From Peribacillus simplex (lineage in GTDB: Bacteria > Bacillota > Bacilli > Bacillales > DSM-1321), in the NCBI RefSeq assembly GCF_030123325.1, contig NZ_CP126106.1, forward strand, positions 4,492,001-4,556,000: a DNA stretch of 64,000 nucleotides. Direction: 5' to 3'. Numbering within the stretch: position 1 is the stretch's first letter; every line of letters starts with the position of its first letter. The translations under genes and the position numbers were made by a program. The notes under the pieces were generated by a model. The model was not told the origin of the DNA, did not search any database, and saw nothing but the letters and a program-made list of their open reading frames with translations. Positions 52,108 through 59,551 of the stretch are shown here, piece after piece.

Positions 52108-52140
52108 ATGACTGTGTTGAGTAATTTTTAATCTTGACTA

Positions 52141-52171
52141 GCAAAGCCCTCTCTAAATCGAGAAGGCTTTG
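52141..52171 (+). terminator. Terminator between the two Cys-containing genes
   Basis: GCAAAGCC-CTCTC/GAGAAGGCTTTGC with a CTTTATTT tail ends the upstream transcript. Confidence 0.8.
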
Positions 52172-52206
52172 CCTTTATTTATAGGGTAGAAAGGAGTGAC
52201 ATTTCA

Positions 52207-52989
52207 ATGTCTTATCACGAGGATTGTTGGAAGAAAAATCACTGCGATAATGAACATCACCACGATTGGTGGAAGAAAAAATGCTGTGATGAGGACCATC
52301 ACCATGATTGGTGTAAGAAAGAATGCTGCGATGAGGACCATCACCATGATTGGTGGAAGAAAAAATGCTGCGATAATGAACAGCACGATTGTTGCAAGAA
52401 GAAAAAACGCTGCGATAATGAACATCATGATTGTTGCAAGAAGAAAAAACGCTGCGATAATGAACATCATGATTGTTGCAAGAAGAAAAAACACTGCGAT
52501 AATGAACATCATGATTGTTGGAAAAAGAAAAAACACTGCGATAATGAACATCATGATTGTTGCAAGAAGAAAAAACACTGCGATAATGAACATCATGATT
52601 GTTGCAAGAAGAAAAAACACTGCGATAATGAACATCATGATTGTTGCAAGAAGAAAAAACACTGCGATAATGAACATCATGATTGTTGCAAGAAGAAAAA
52701 ACACTGCGATAATGAACATCATGATTGTTGCAAGAAGAAAAAATACTGCGATAATGAACATCATGATTGTTGGAAAAAGAAAAAATGCTGCGATGAGGAC
52801 CAACACCACGATTGTTGGAAGAAGAAAAAATGCTGCGATGATGAACATCATGATTGTTGGAAGAAGAAAAAATGCTGCGATGATGAACATCATGATTGTT
52901 GCAAGAAGAAAAAACATTGCGATGAGGACCAACACCACGATTGTTGGAAGAAGAACCGCTGCGATGATGACTGTTGTGGTAATTGGTAG
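52207..52989 (+). CDS. Cys/His/Lys/Asp-rich tandem-repeat protein
   Basis: This 260-residue protein starts at ATG 52207 behind AAAGGAGTGA. About 17 repeats of 14 residues follow, consensus CCKKKKHCDNEHHD; early units have HHHDWWKKKCC and later ones CWKKKKCCDDEHHD. It has almost no Ser, Thr, Gly, Ala or Leu and ends CCGNW. The composition (dense Cys, His and Asp with Lys) would bind metals and form disulfide links, and would be highly charged. It lacks a signal peptide or membrane segment. Spore-coat repeat proteins such as CotG or ExsB are possible analogues, but CotG repeats are Ser/Arg/Lys-rich, so this is at best a functional analogue. A terminator follows. Confidence 0.85.
   Translation: MSYHEDCWKKNHCDNEHHHDWWKKKCCDEDHHHDWCKKECCDEDHHHDWWKKKCCDNEQHDCCKKKKRCDNEHHDCCKKKKRCDNEHHDCCKKKKHCDNEHHDCWKKKKHCDNEHHDCCKKKKHCDNEHHDCCKKKKHCDNEHHDCCKKKKHCDNEHHDCCKKKKHCDNEHHDCCKKKKYCDNEHHDCWKKKKCCDEDQHHDCWKKKKCCDDEHHDCWKKKKCCDDEHHDCCKKKKHCDEDQHHDCWKKNRCDDDCCGNW
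52380..52800 (+). repeat. 42-bp tandem repeats encoding the 14-residue units
   Basis: The best-conserved block repeats AACATCATGATTGTTGCA-AGAAGAAAAAACACTGCGAT-AATG every 42 bases, about ten times. Many units are identical at the DNA level, which points to recent expansion by slippage or unequal crossing-over. The unit is a multiple of three, so copy-number change keeps the frame. Confidence 0.88.
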
Positions 52990-53001
52990 TTTGTTAAATG
53001 G

Positions 53002-53041
53002 AAAGTACTTTGATGACGTACTTGATCAAAGTACTTTTTTT
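53002..53041 (+). terminator. Terminator of the repeat-protein gene
   Basis: AAAGTACTTTGAT/ATCAAAGTACTTT is followed by TTTT. Confidence 0.9.
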
Positions 53042-53639
53042 AGTTCCCAAAAGATGAGTTATTCAACTTCACAAATGCCTCTGAAAACAAATACATATCC
53101 TTCGTCAATCTCATTCTAATTGTCTCAAGAAAGTTGTTCACGCCCATCTTACTTCAACTACCCTGCCCCTTTATTCTTCTAGAGAATCAACAATACCCTA
53201 TACGAGAGTGATTTTTAAAAAAAGTAATAATTTTACACTTTTACACTGGAACATTTGTTCTATTTATGTTATTCTTATAAAAACAAATAAAAAGATCAAA
53301 TCGCTGCAAAAGATTTGATCCGTAATTATAATTAAAGGTCGGTTGTATCCGCGGGCCTTACACGGTTGTACCGCTGAGCCGAGCCATTTGCTAACGTTCA
53401 GGGTGCCGGTGATAAAGACAGCTCCGAACTTCAACTAAAGCACCCGTTCGTTCATTAAGAACCGGTAATTTTTAACAATTACAGCTATTAATCAATCATT
53501 ACTCCCCATCGGTCTGTTTGCCCGCCATAAGGTTTACTTAGTCCTTTTTGTATATCAATAATATCTTCGTAATTTAAAAGCATTTATCTCTTCTGCAACA
53601 AAAAAAGACAGCAGCCCCTGATATTTTCATTAAACAAGG
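53042..53639. other. Intergenic stretch with repeat copies only
   Basis: No convincing gene is present. It holds the second copy of the 50750-type segment (53175-53330, ending GATCAAATC..GATTTGATC), a GC-richer stretch at 53340-53410, and a copy of the small dispersed element (53411-53450, TTCAACTAAAGCACCCGTT). Confidence 0.5.
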
Positions 53640-54094
53640 TTAGTGCACATTCTCGGCAATCTTTTTCAGTGCCTTTGCACGAGAAATGATAAATTCTCTC
53701 ATATACTTCTCTAAAAACAACTTATCAGCTAAAACTCCAATTGGACCGAACGGTGACTTATATTGAAATTCATCTATCATTATGGTTCCGCCCGATTCTT
53801 CCATAAACTGATGTGTGTGCACGAAGGAATGGAAGGCTCCCTTCACCATAATATCCACGAACTTATTTGGCTTTTCCATTAATGTCACTTGGGCTTTCAG
53901 CCTTTGTTTAATACCAAGTGAATGGCTTCCCATGTTACAGTATCACCCTCCTCTAATAGCCCTTCTGTCACACCATCAACAGCAACTTCCTTCGTTTTCG
54001 CTGTCGTTTTGGTATGGATATCCACGCTCCTTGCAAGATCAAAACATAAGTCAACTGGTGCTTTAATAAATTGTTGATGTTCAATAACAGGCAT
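53640..54094 (-). pseudogene. SRPBCC-family gene broken by a one-base deletion
   Basis: The first part (from ATG 54094, MPVIEHQQFIKAPVDLCFDLARS) runs in frame to WEAIH and then stops. The second part continues in the next frame as FGIKQRLKAQVTLMEKPNKFVDIMVKGAF...to HTHQFMEESGGTIMIDEFQY. Restoring one T in CACTTGGT (near 53914-53917) rejoins them into a normal SRPBCC/polyketide-cyclase-like protein of about 150 residues. That fold binds lipids or hydrophobic ligands. Either the gene is dead or the base is a sequencing error. The intact downstream frame suggests a recent event. Confidence 0.82.
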
Positions 54095-54197
54095 TTCCCA
54101 ATCTCCTTATACAAGCACTTTCTAACCATCATTATAGCTCGTTATAGCAAATAATACCTAGCCCTTATTCCATTATCCTGCCCTGCTTGTTCCATAC

Positions 54198-54223
54198 AAA
54201 AAAGCTGCCTTAAGACAGCTTTT
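54198..54223 (-). terminator. Terminator of the AraC-family gene
   Basis: AAAAGCTGTCTTAAGGCAGCTTTTTT forms a palindromic hairpin with a T-run on the minus strand, 23 bases after the stop codon. The same GCTGCCTTAA(A)GACAGC core appears in the dispersed repeats at 56213 and 60691. Confidence 0.82.
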
Positions 54224-54245
54224 CGAATAAATCTTTCGTCCATCC

Positions 54246-55118
54246 TCACTTTTTCAAAACGGGGATCCATATTTCACTTCTAAATGTTGGTGAGGTTATA
54301 TCTTTATTTTCGTTCCAAAGGATTTCCGGTCCTTCCCTTTGTTCATAGTTAGAGGATGGAAACCATTCGGAATAAATACGCCCCCATACATTTTGCAGTG
54401 TTTCAGGAAAGGGACCTACCGCTTCGAATACTGCCCATGTAGATGCATCAACTTCAAGCTGTGTTAAGTTATCTGGACATTCCCTCGTTGTCGCTGCACC
54501 GATATAATGATCAAGCTCCCCTTTTTCCTCCATTCGGCCTTCGGAAAAATTCGCAGATGCACTAAGCAGCCCCAATGGCTCGACATTCGATAAGTTTTTA
54601 AGTTCATTTATCGTTTTCTCGTCTAAACTTTTCCACATAGATGCAATCTCTGGATTAACCCCGTTAAAAATGATTGGAACTCTTTTTTTAATTCCAATAA
54701 TGTGAAATGCCTCTTTTTCTTCAATTCGATAGTTCATTTCACTGCCTCCTTTAATGGATAATTGGAAGGACATCGGTGGATAGGCTTTAAGTGAATGGCC
54801 ATTACTTCTCGCTTCTGATGGTGTGATGCCATGCAAATGCTGAAACGCTCTTGCAAAAGAATCAGGTGAGCTGTATCCGTACTTTATCGCTACATCAATG
54901 ACCTTTATATTGTTATCTCTTAGTTCAAACGCCGCAAGTGTAAGTCGTCTTCGGCGGATATATTCGGATAGTGAAATACCAGCAAGGAAGGAAAACATCC
55001 TTTTAAAATGATATTCCGAGCAATAAGCTATCCTCGCAACTTCTTTAAAGTCAATTTCGTTCGTAAGATTTTCCTCAATGAAGTTAATGGCACCATTCAT
55101 ATTTTTTAGCAAATCCAT
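54246..55118 (-). CDS. AraC-family regulator with GyrI-like effector domain
   Basis: This 290-residue protein has two N-terminal AraC helix-turn-helix motifs (about 24-45, FKEVARIAYCSEYHFKRMFSFL, and about 72-100, KVIDVAIKYGYSSPDSFARAFQHLHGITPSEAR) and a C-terminal GyrI-like/SHV-binding domain (about 130-290). The layout is that of Rob/BltR/YdeE-type sensors of drugs or small hydrophobic molecules. The start has AAGGAGG upstream. Its target is unknown; the nearest genes are a broken SRPBCC gene and a GNAT gene. Confidence 0.85.
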   Translation of the reverse strand: MDLLKNMNGAINFIEENLTNEIDFKEVARIAYCSEYHFKRMFSFLAGISLSEYIRRRRLTLAAFELRDNNIKVIDVAIKYGYSSPDSFARAFQHLHGITPSEARSNGHSLKAYPPMSFQLSIKGGSEMNYRIEEKEAFHIIGIKKRVPIIFNGVNPEIASMWKSLDEKTINELKNLSNVEPLGLLSASANFSEGRMEEKGELDHYIGAATTRECPDNLTQLEVDASTWAVFEAVGPFPETLQNVWGRIYSEWFPSSNYEQREGPEILWNENKDITSPTFRSEIWIPVLKK

Positions 55119-55235
55119 TCAATGACCTCCTTATATCAAAAGAATAGCAGGACTTGAAACGAATCATCCGACATTCTGTGCACGATTATGCAGGGTCTAA
55201 TCCCTTTCGCACCCGTTATTGAAATAAACTTATTG

Positions 55236-55682
55236 TTAAAATGGAGATTTACGGACTTTTTGCATAAATAGCTCTGGATTATCGATCTGATTAAAACCGT
55301 ATTTTTTATATAATGAATGTGCATCATTAGTAGCTAACATAAACCTGCGAACCCCTTCCAGCTCGGAATGGTTGGTGATGACATCCATTAACCATTTTGA
55401 TAATCCTAATTTACGATAGTCAGGCAATATAAACACGTCGCAAAGGTATGCATGTGTTGCTAAATCTGTTATTACCCTTGCAAATCCAACTTGTTCACTA
55501 CCCTCATTACCTATTTCACCTTTATAAACCCCAAAACATAAGGTCGTATTTTCAATTGACTTCATTACTGTTTCCTTTGTTATTCCCTTTGACCAGTAAG
55601 CTTCTTGATTCAAAAAATTATGTATTAAATCTACATCTAAATACTTTTTATCAGTAGAAATCGAAAATCCTTTAATATGCAT
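55236..55682 (-). CDS. GNAT-family N-acetyltransferase
   Basis: This protein of about 148 residues starts at ATG 55682 behind TTTGGAGG. It has CDVFILPDYRKLGLSKWLMDVIT (about 80-102, motif A with the pyrophosphate loop) and ATNDAHSLYKKYGFNQ (about 116-131, motif B). The target is unknown; such short enzymes acetylate amines or protein N-termini. It lies 117 bases upstream of the AraC-type gene on the same strand, probably as a separate unit. Confidence 0.82.
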   Translation of the reverse strand: MHIKGFSISTDKKYLDVDLIHNFLNQEAYWSKGITKETVMKSIENTTLCFGVYKGEIGNEGSEQVGFARVITDLATHAYLCDVFILPDYRKLGLSKWLMDVITNHSELEGVRRFMLATNDAHSLYKKYGFNQIDNPELFMQKVRKSPF

Positions 55683-55922
55683 TTTTACATCCTCCAAAAC
55701 TTTTTTAATTTTCTGTAATTATACCAAACAACAGATTTTAATCTTTTGAACTGGCTTGCCACGTTAGTCTAAATGATTATAAGCTGCCTTAAATATAACT
55801 CGAACTTCAGCTGACGTTAAGTAAGGGTGTAGATTCTTGGAAGAATTTTAATTACAACAAGTATATCTAAGTAATTCGGAACAAATATTATACATGTTGC
55901 AAATTCAAAGGAGGTGGCTAAA

Positions 55923-56102
55923 ATGAACGCACAACGAGCAGAAGAAATTGCTTCTTCACCAAATATGGTTAATGTAACCTATAATGAGGAAAGTATCTAC
56001 ATTGAGCATGTGGATGAACAAAGTGGAGTAGCTACAATCCATCCCCTTGATGACCCAAATAAAAAACAAAGTGTTTCTGTAACCAGCTTAAAAGAACAGT
56101 AA
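55923..56102 (+). CDS. sspH: H-type small acid-soluble spore protein
   Basis: This 59-residue protein starts at ATG 55923 behind CAAAGGAGGTG; the GTG three codons earlier lies inside the ribosome site. MNAQRAEEIASSPNMVNVTY, then IYIEHVDEQSGVATIHPLDDP and a final VSVTSLKEQ match the H-type SASP family. These are made in the forespore and loaded on spore DNA. A hairpin terminator follows. It is firm evidence that the organism sporulates. Confidence 0.92.
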   Translation: MNAQRAEEIASSPNMVNVTYNEESIYIEHVDEQSGVATIHPLDDPNKKQSVSVTSLKEQ

Positions 56103-56114
56103 TTTCCTCGATTC

Positions 56115-56153
56115 AATAATAAACCTCCACTTTCGGGTGGCGGTTTATTGTTC
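56115..56153 (+). terminator. Terminator of sspH
   Basis: AATAAACCTCCAC/GTGGCGGTTTATT with a CTTTCGG loop. The T-run is modest (TTTATTGTT). Confidence 0.7.
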
Positions 56154-56212
56154 GATTAAGTTCAATTACCATCTTATTTAACAATCTATCCCCTTGTTGA
56201 ACTAAAGTTACA

Positions 56213-56263
56213 TAAAAAAAGGCTGCCTTAAAGACAGCTCTGTTCTTCAGCTAACGCACCCGT
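56213..56263. repeat. Small dispersed element, copy (hairpin + TTCAGCTAACGCACCCGTT)
   Basis: AAAAAAGGCTGCCTTAAAGACAGCTC is followed by TTCTTCAGCTAACGCACCCGTT. Related copies lie at 53411-53450, 58935-58993, 59331-59370 and 60691-60757, with weaker ones near 50240 and 55781. All are within 11 kb of accessory sequence. Confidence 0.75.
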
Positions 56264-56346
56264 TTAAAGAGGGTTTGTGTAAAAGAAGTTAATATATGTG
56301 TTTTTTCATGAGATGTTCAACTCTCCCTGTCTTTGTGATCTTGATT

Positions 56347-57042
56347 TTACTTAGATGATTTCATTCCTTTTTTCTGAGTAAAAAACATATCATCCGAAGC
56401 TACAGTAGGAGTTGGGTCTGTATTTACATCTGTAATTTGACATAATGAGATAGCTACATTGGCTGTAATGCCCACTCCGAAAAGAAATAACTGACCAAAC
56501 ACAATGCCAAGACCCGTCCTCTCCACGTTAAAGTTTTCAGCCACAGAACCTTGACTTAGTCTGATATCCACCGAAGATCCAACAAGGGAATCAAACAATT
56601 GCCTAAGAGGTCTTTCTCGACAGTCACATTTCCCCTGAAAATTGACCGGGCGCGTTAAGTTGATATTCGGCCCTGGGGGTATAATAGCGACCGCCACCAC
56701 GTCCGCAATGCTGACTACAGAAGTTGTCATGCCATCCGTAACGGTAACCAAAAAATCATTTACATCAGTGATAGTGACAAAGAACAAAAGAGGAACAGTG
56801 TTTGGTGGGTCTGCGACAGTGAGGAGAATTACAGTTTGCCCTACCAGCTGCCGTAAGACGGACTGAAGTGGAGAAACACAACAGTCACAAAGAGTCCCAC
56901 AAGGTCTTGGAGGAAAGAAGTTACACCCTTGCGGAGGTGTTAGTTTTTCTAAACAGGAGTTTAATAATTGATGTTTCTGTAATTTCGTAGTTTCTGGTTT
57001 AAATTTTGATGAAAAAAATCGATTGTTTGTTATTTCAATCAC
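56347..57042 (-). CDS. Unrecognised protein with an internal duplication, spore-surface-like
   Basis: This protein of about 231 residues has two similar halves. PCGTLCDCCVSPLQSVLRQLVGQTVILLTVADPPN (about 47-82) matches GKCDCRERPLRQLFDSLVGSSVDIRLSQGSV (about 137-168), each a CDC motif plus L..L.QLVG..V.I.L. The remainder is beta-rich and hydrophobic, with a basic C-terminus (FFTQKKGMKSSK). No signal peptide is clear. The start is uncertain: the GTG at 57042 lies inside GAAAGGGGTG, too close to act as both signal and start. Such CDC-type repeat proteins occur among spore-coat or exosporium candidates in Bacillus, but I cannot name the family. Confidence 0.65.
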   Translation of the reverse strand: MIEITNNRFFSSKFKPETTKLQKHQLLNSCLEKLTPPQGCNFFPPRPCGTLCDCCVSPLQSVLRQLVGQTVILLTVADPPNTVPLLFFVTITDVNDFLVTVTDGMTTSVVSIADVVAVAIIPPGPNINLTRPVNFQGKCDCRERPLRQLFDSLVGSSVDIRLSQGSVAENFNVERTGLGIVFGQLFLFGVGITANVAISLCQITDVNTDPTPTVASDDMFFTQKKGMKSSK

Positions 57043-57401
57043 CCCTTTCTAATTCAATATATTTTCAACTTCACTAAACGCCTGTGAACTTACCCATTTT
57101 TTTGTGTTAGAGAAGAGATTCTTATTAAACTCCCTCAGTTTGATGCGAATATCTCTCGAATGCTCACTTATTCGCAGGATTTCATAACCCTTGTAATTAG
57201 ACTTACGGGTAAATGAAATGAGTTCAGGTCAGTTAGGATTCGTGAAGGCATAGTTAAATAAAGGAGTCAGGCTATAACTCCATATTTTACCATATAATGT
57301 ACATCTCCACGCCGCCCCTGGAGGCTTTCCCTCCCATGTCTCAACGGGTCAATTGCCCTCTCATTCCTTCGTCATGCCTATCCAAGGGGTGGAGGCCAGT
57401 T
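57043..57401. other. Intergenic stretch with a GC-rich structured part
   Basis: No gene is seen. About 57305-57400 is unusually GC-rich (CCACGCCGCCCCTGGAGGC, then CCAAGGGGTGGAGGCC), with complementary blocks that could fold. It sits beside the IS110-family element, outside the direct repeat proposed as its edge. It could be part of the element's non-coding end if the true border lies further left. Confidence 0.45.
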
Positions 57402-58933
57402 ATGCTAACCTGATGGGTCACAGTGCCCTTTTGTTCAAGAAACCTGGTACTCGTACATATTTGAAATCCTACGAATAAGACAACATTCAAAATTAAAGTT
57501 AACTATTTTTAATGATACATTCTATATAACTAATGTTTTATTTCTATGCTGCTAAAGGGACTAATACTTGGACTTTATTTGGACAATAAGACTCGTTTCG
57601 TCGTGCTATTCCTACAAAAATCCTTGCTAGTTTACCTATCAGTTTCATGATTGATTTCATTTTCTTTATCTTCTTTACCTTCACATTATGGGAATGGACG
57701 GCTTTAAACTCAGGGTTATTCATCACAAGGCTCATAGTTGCTAAGTAGAGGAATCGTCGTAGTCTTGACCTTCCACGCTTTGAAATGACAATCTGACCTT
57801 TCCATTTGCCTGAACTTGCTTCAGCTAGATGTAATCCCGCATGCCGTAATAGAGAGTTTCCGTGAGAGAAACCACTTAGATCTCCTGATTCACCCAGTAT
57901 CCCAGCTAATGAAACTTCACTTATTCCTTTAATCATAAGTAGTTTTTTTGAAAATGGGATTTTGTAGAGAACTTCTTTAACTTGTTGTTCAACTCTTTCG
58001 AGTTGTTTGACAGCGAGGTCATATTCCTCTAATAATTGTTCTAAATGGAATTTATAAGCATCAAGAGCTTGTCCGGTCCCAATAGAGGATTTTGCTAGAT
58101 TGATTAGTAATTGAGCCTTCTTGGGTCCTGGTTGTCATTTCATTAAAGACTTCCAACCCCTCATGACATCTAGTGTTTCTAGTGAAGATATTTCATCCGG
58201 TGTAGGAAATAAACGAAGGGTTGCGATCGCCCCTTTGCACGTTACATCTTTAAACACTTGTCTGAGTTCAGGAAAGACCACATCCACCCATCGATTTACT
58301 TGATTAATAGACATCACGAGACGTTTAACAATCACATCACGATTAGACATTAGAACTCTAAGCTTCTCAAAGGATTCTGATGATGGGTGAATAAAGGAAT
58401 AGTAGCCGTTTTTGACCATATCCGCGATAACGAGCGCATCTTTTTTATCACTCTTAGATTGGGTATTATCACGATTCTCTTTATTCCTTTTTACTAAGTG
58501 GGGATTGACTGTTACAACCTCAATGTTTTGGTTATATAACCATTTTGAAAGGTTAATCCAGTAATGGCCTGTAGGCTCCATACCTACTATTGCTGCATCT
58601 AAGTTTTTTAATCTTTTTAAATCATGGATCCATTTTAATAGTTTAAGGAACCCTTCTTCATTATTTTCAAATGTAAGAGGGTCTCCAACTACAATTCCAC
58701 GGAAGTTAACTGCTCTTGCAACGTGTAGTTGTTGAGCGATATCCACACCAACAATAAGGTGTGTATCGGAAATTCTTTCTATTAGTTGATTTTGTTTGTC
58801 TTGCATTTTAAAATTCATAGTAGGGCTTCCTCCTTAAGACTCTGAGTTAGATTGGACTCTATACTCGTATCTTACTGAGGGGCTCTATTTTTTTCAAACC
58901 TGATATTTAACAATCTACAGGAATGCTAACCTG
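57402..58933 (-). mobile_element. IS110-family insertion sequence (inactive)
   Basis: ATGCTAACCTG occurs at 57402-57412 and again at 58923-58933, bracketing a transposase of the IS110 family. The 1.52-kb spacing is normal for that family, which inserts at a short core sequence and leaves no long terminal inverted repeats. About 115 bases lie upstream of the transposase and 131 downstream. In this family such a non-coding end encodes the bridge RNA that picks the target. The borders are a proposal from the direct repeat. Confidence 0.65.
57544..58818 (-). pseudogene. IS110-family transposase with one nonsense codon
   Basis: Reading from ATG 58818, the frame is intact for 227 codons, hits TGA at 58135-58137, and then continues in the same frame to 57544, giving 424 residues if the stop is ignored. 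The N-terminal RuvC-like DEDD residues are visible: Asp26 (VGVDIAQ), Glu81 (MEPTGHYW), Asp124 and Asp127 (SDKKDALV). The C-terminal Tnp_20 domain has IKGISEVSLAGILGE, then the SSGKWKG serine region. The stop could come from a single C-to-T change at a CGA codon. The protein would not be made whole, so the copy is likely dead. Confidence 0.88.
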
Positions 58934-58934
58934 T

Positions 58935-58993
58935 CCCGTTATGCATAAAGAAAAAACTGCCTTAAAGACAGTCAATCTTAAGCAAACGCACCT
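58935..58993. repeat. Small dispersed element, copy next to the IS
   Basis: CCCGTTATGCATAAAGAAAAAACTGCCTTAAAGACAG, then AAGCAAACGCACCTG, is a copy of the family at 56213 and 60691. Its first bases touch the 11-bp direct repeat, so the IS seems to have inserted at the edge of this element. Confidence 0.65.
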
Positions 58994-59115
58994 GATATTC
59001 AACAAGGCTAAATAATAAGTTACTAAAGACAAGAATTTTTTAAAAATATAATACGTATTTTCCTTATACTTGCGCATATTAAAAACAATAACATTGAAAG
59101 CGAGATGGATACGTA

Positions 59116-59271
59116 TTGTCTAAACAAGGGATGCAAAACAAGGATCAAACGAGAAAGCAAATCGAGAAACAGGATAAAAGAAATGATGTTGAACTAGGTA
59201 ATGAATTTCAAATTGGGAACACAAGTTCACAGAGCCCAAAAAAAAGTGGACGTCAAGTAAATAAAAAATAA
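59116..59271 (+). CDS. Small basic polar protein, unknown, possibly spore-associated
   Basis: This 51-residue frame starts at TTG (MSKQGMQNKDQTRKQIEKQ) and ends SGRQVNKK. It has no hydrophobic stretch and is rich in Lys, Gln, Asn and Ser, with ELGNEFQIGNT in the middle. The composition resembles small acid-soluble or thioredoxin-like spore proteins, but no family signature is seen. The ribosome site is weak (AAAGCGAGATGG). A CATATTA at 59075-59081 could be part of a forespore-sigma -10. A good terminator right after the stop supports expression. Confidence 0.5.
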   Translation: MSKQGMQNKDQTRKQIEKQDKRNDVELGNEFQIGNTSSQSPKKSGRQVNKK

Positions 59272-59298
59272 CCCCGATCTTTCGGGGTTATTTTTTCT
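59269..59298 (+). terminator. Terminator of the 51-residue protein gene
   Basis: AACCCCGA/TCGGGGTT with a TCTT loop is followed by ATTTTTT. Confidence 0.85.
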
Positions 59299-59330
59299 AT
59301 TTTGTAAAATCGCCATTCAATTTTCTGAAA

Positions 59331-59370
59331 TAAAGCCGACAGCACTGATCTTCAGCTAACGCACCCGTTG
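59331..59370. repeat. Small dispersed element, copy
   Basis: AAAGCCGACAGCACTGATCTTCAGCTAACGCACCCGTT keeps the conserved 3' half of the family (TTCAGCTAACGCACCCGTT) with a decayed hairpin. Nothing else is seen in 59371-59551. Confidence 0.65.
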
Positions 59371-59551
59371 GTTTAAGTAGAATGTTTCACAATCCTTCTC
59401 GAGGATAAAGTTTATGCGTCATAAAATATACTCCTCCACAGAAAATTTAAAGTATTAAGTTCCTCAATAGTAGTGAAAGAAATGCAGCATTTCCATAAGT
59501 ACATCCCTAACCATCAAATCACTATTTAGCTAAAAGATTACTTAGTATACA

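Noticed and set aside
52204..52938. Long open frame on the minus strand across the Cys/His repeats, and another plus-strand frame (52196-53119)
   Set aside because: The 42-bp repeat has no stop in several frames, so they stay open by composition. Only the frame at 52207 has a well-placed ribosome site and a terminator after it.
55136..55327. Minus-strand frame between the AraC and GNAT genes
   Set aside because: It overlaps the real GNAT gene in another frame and has no ribosome site.
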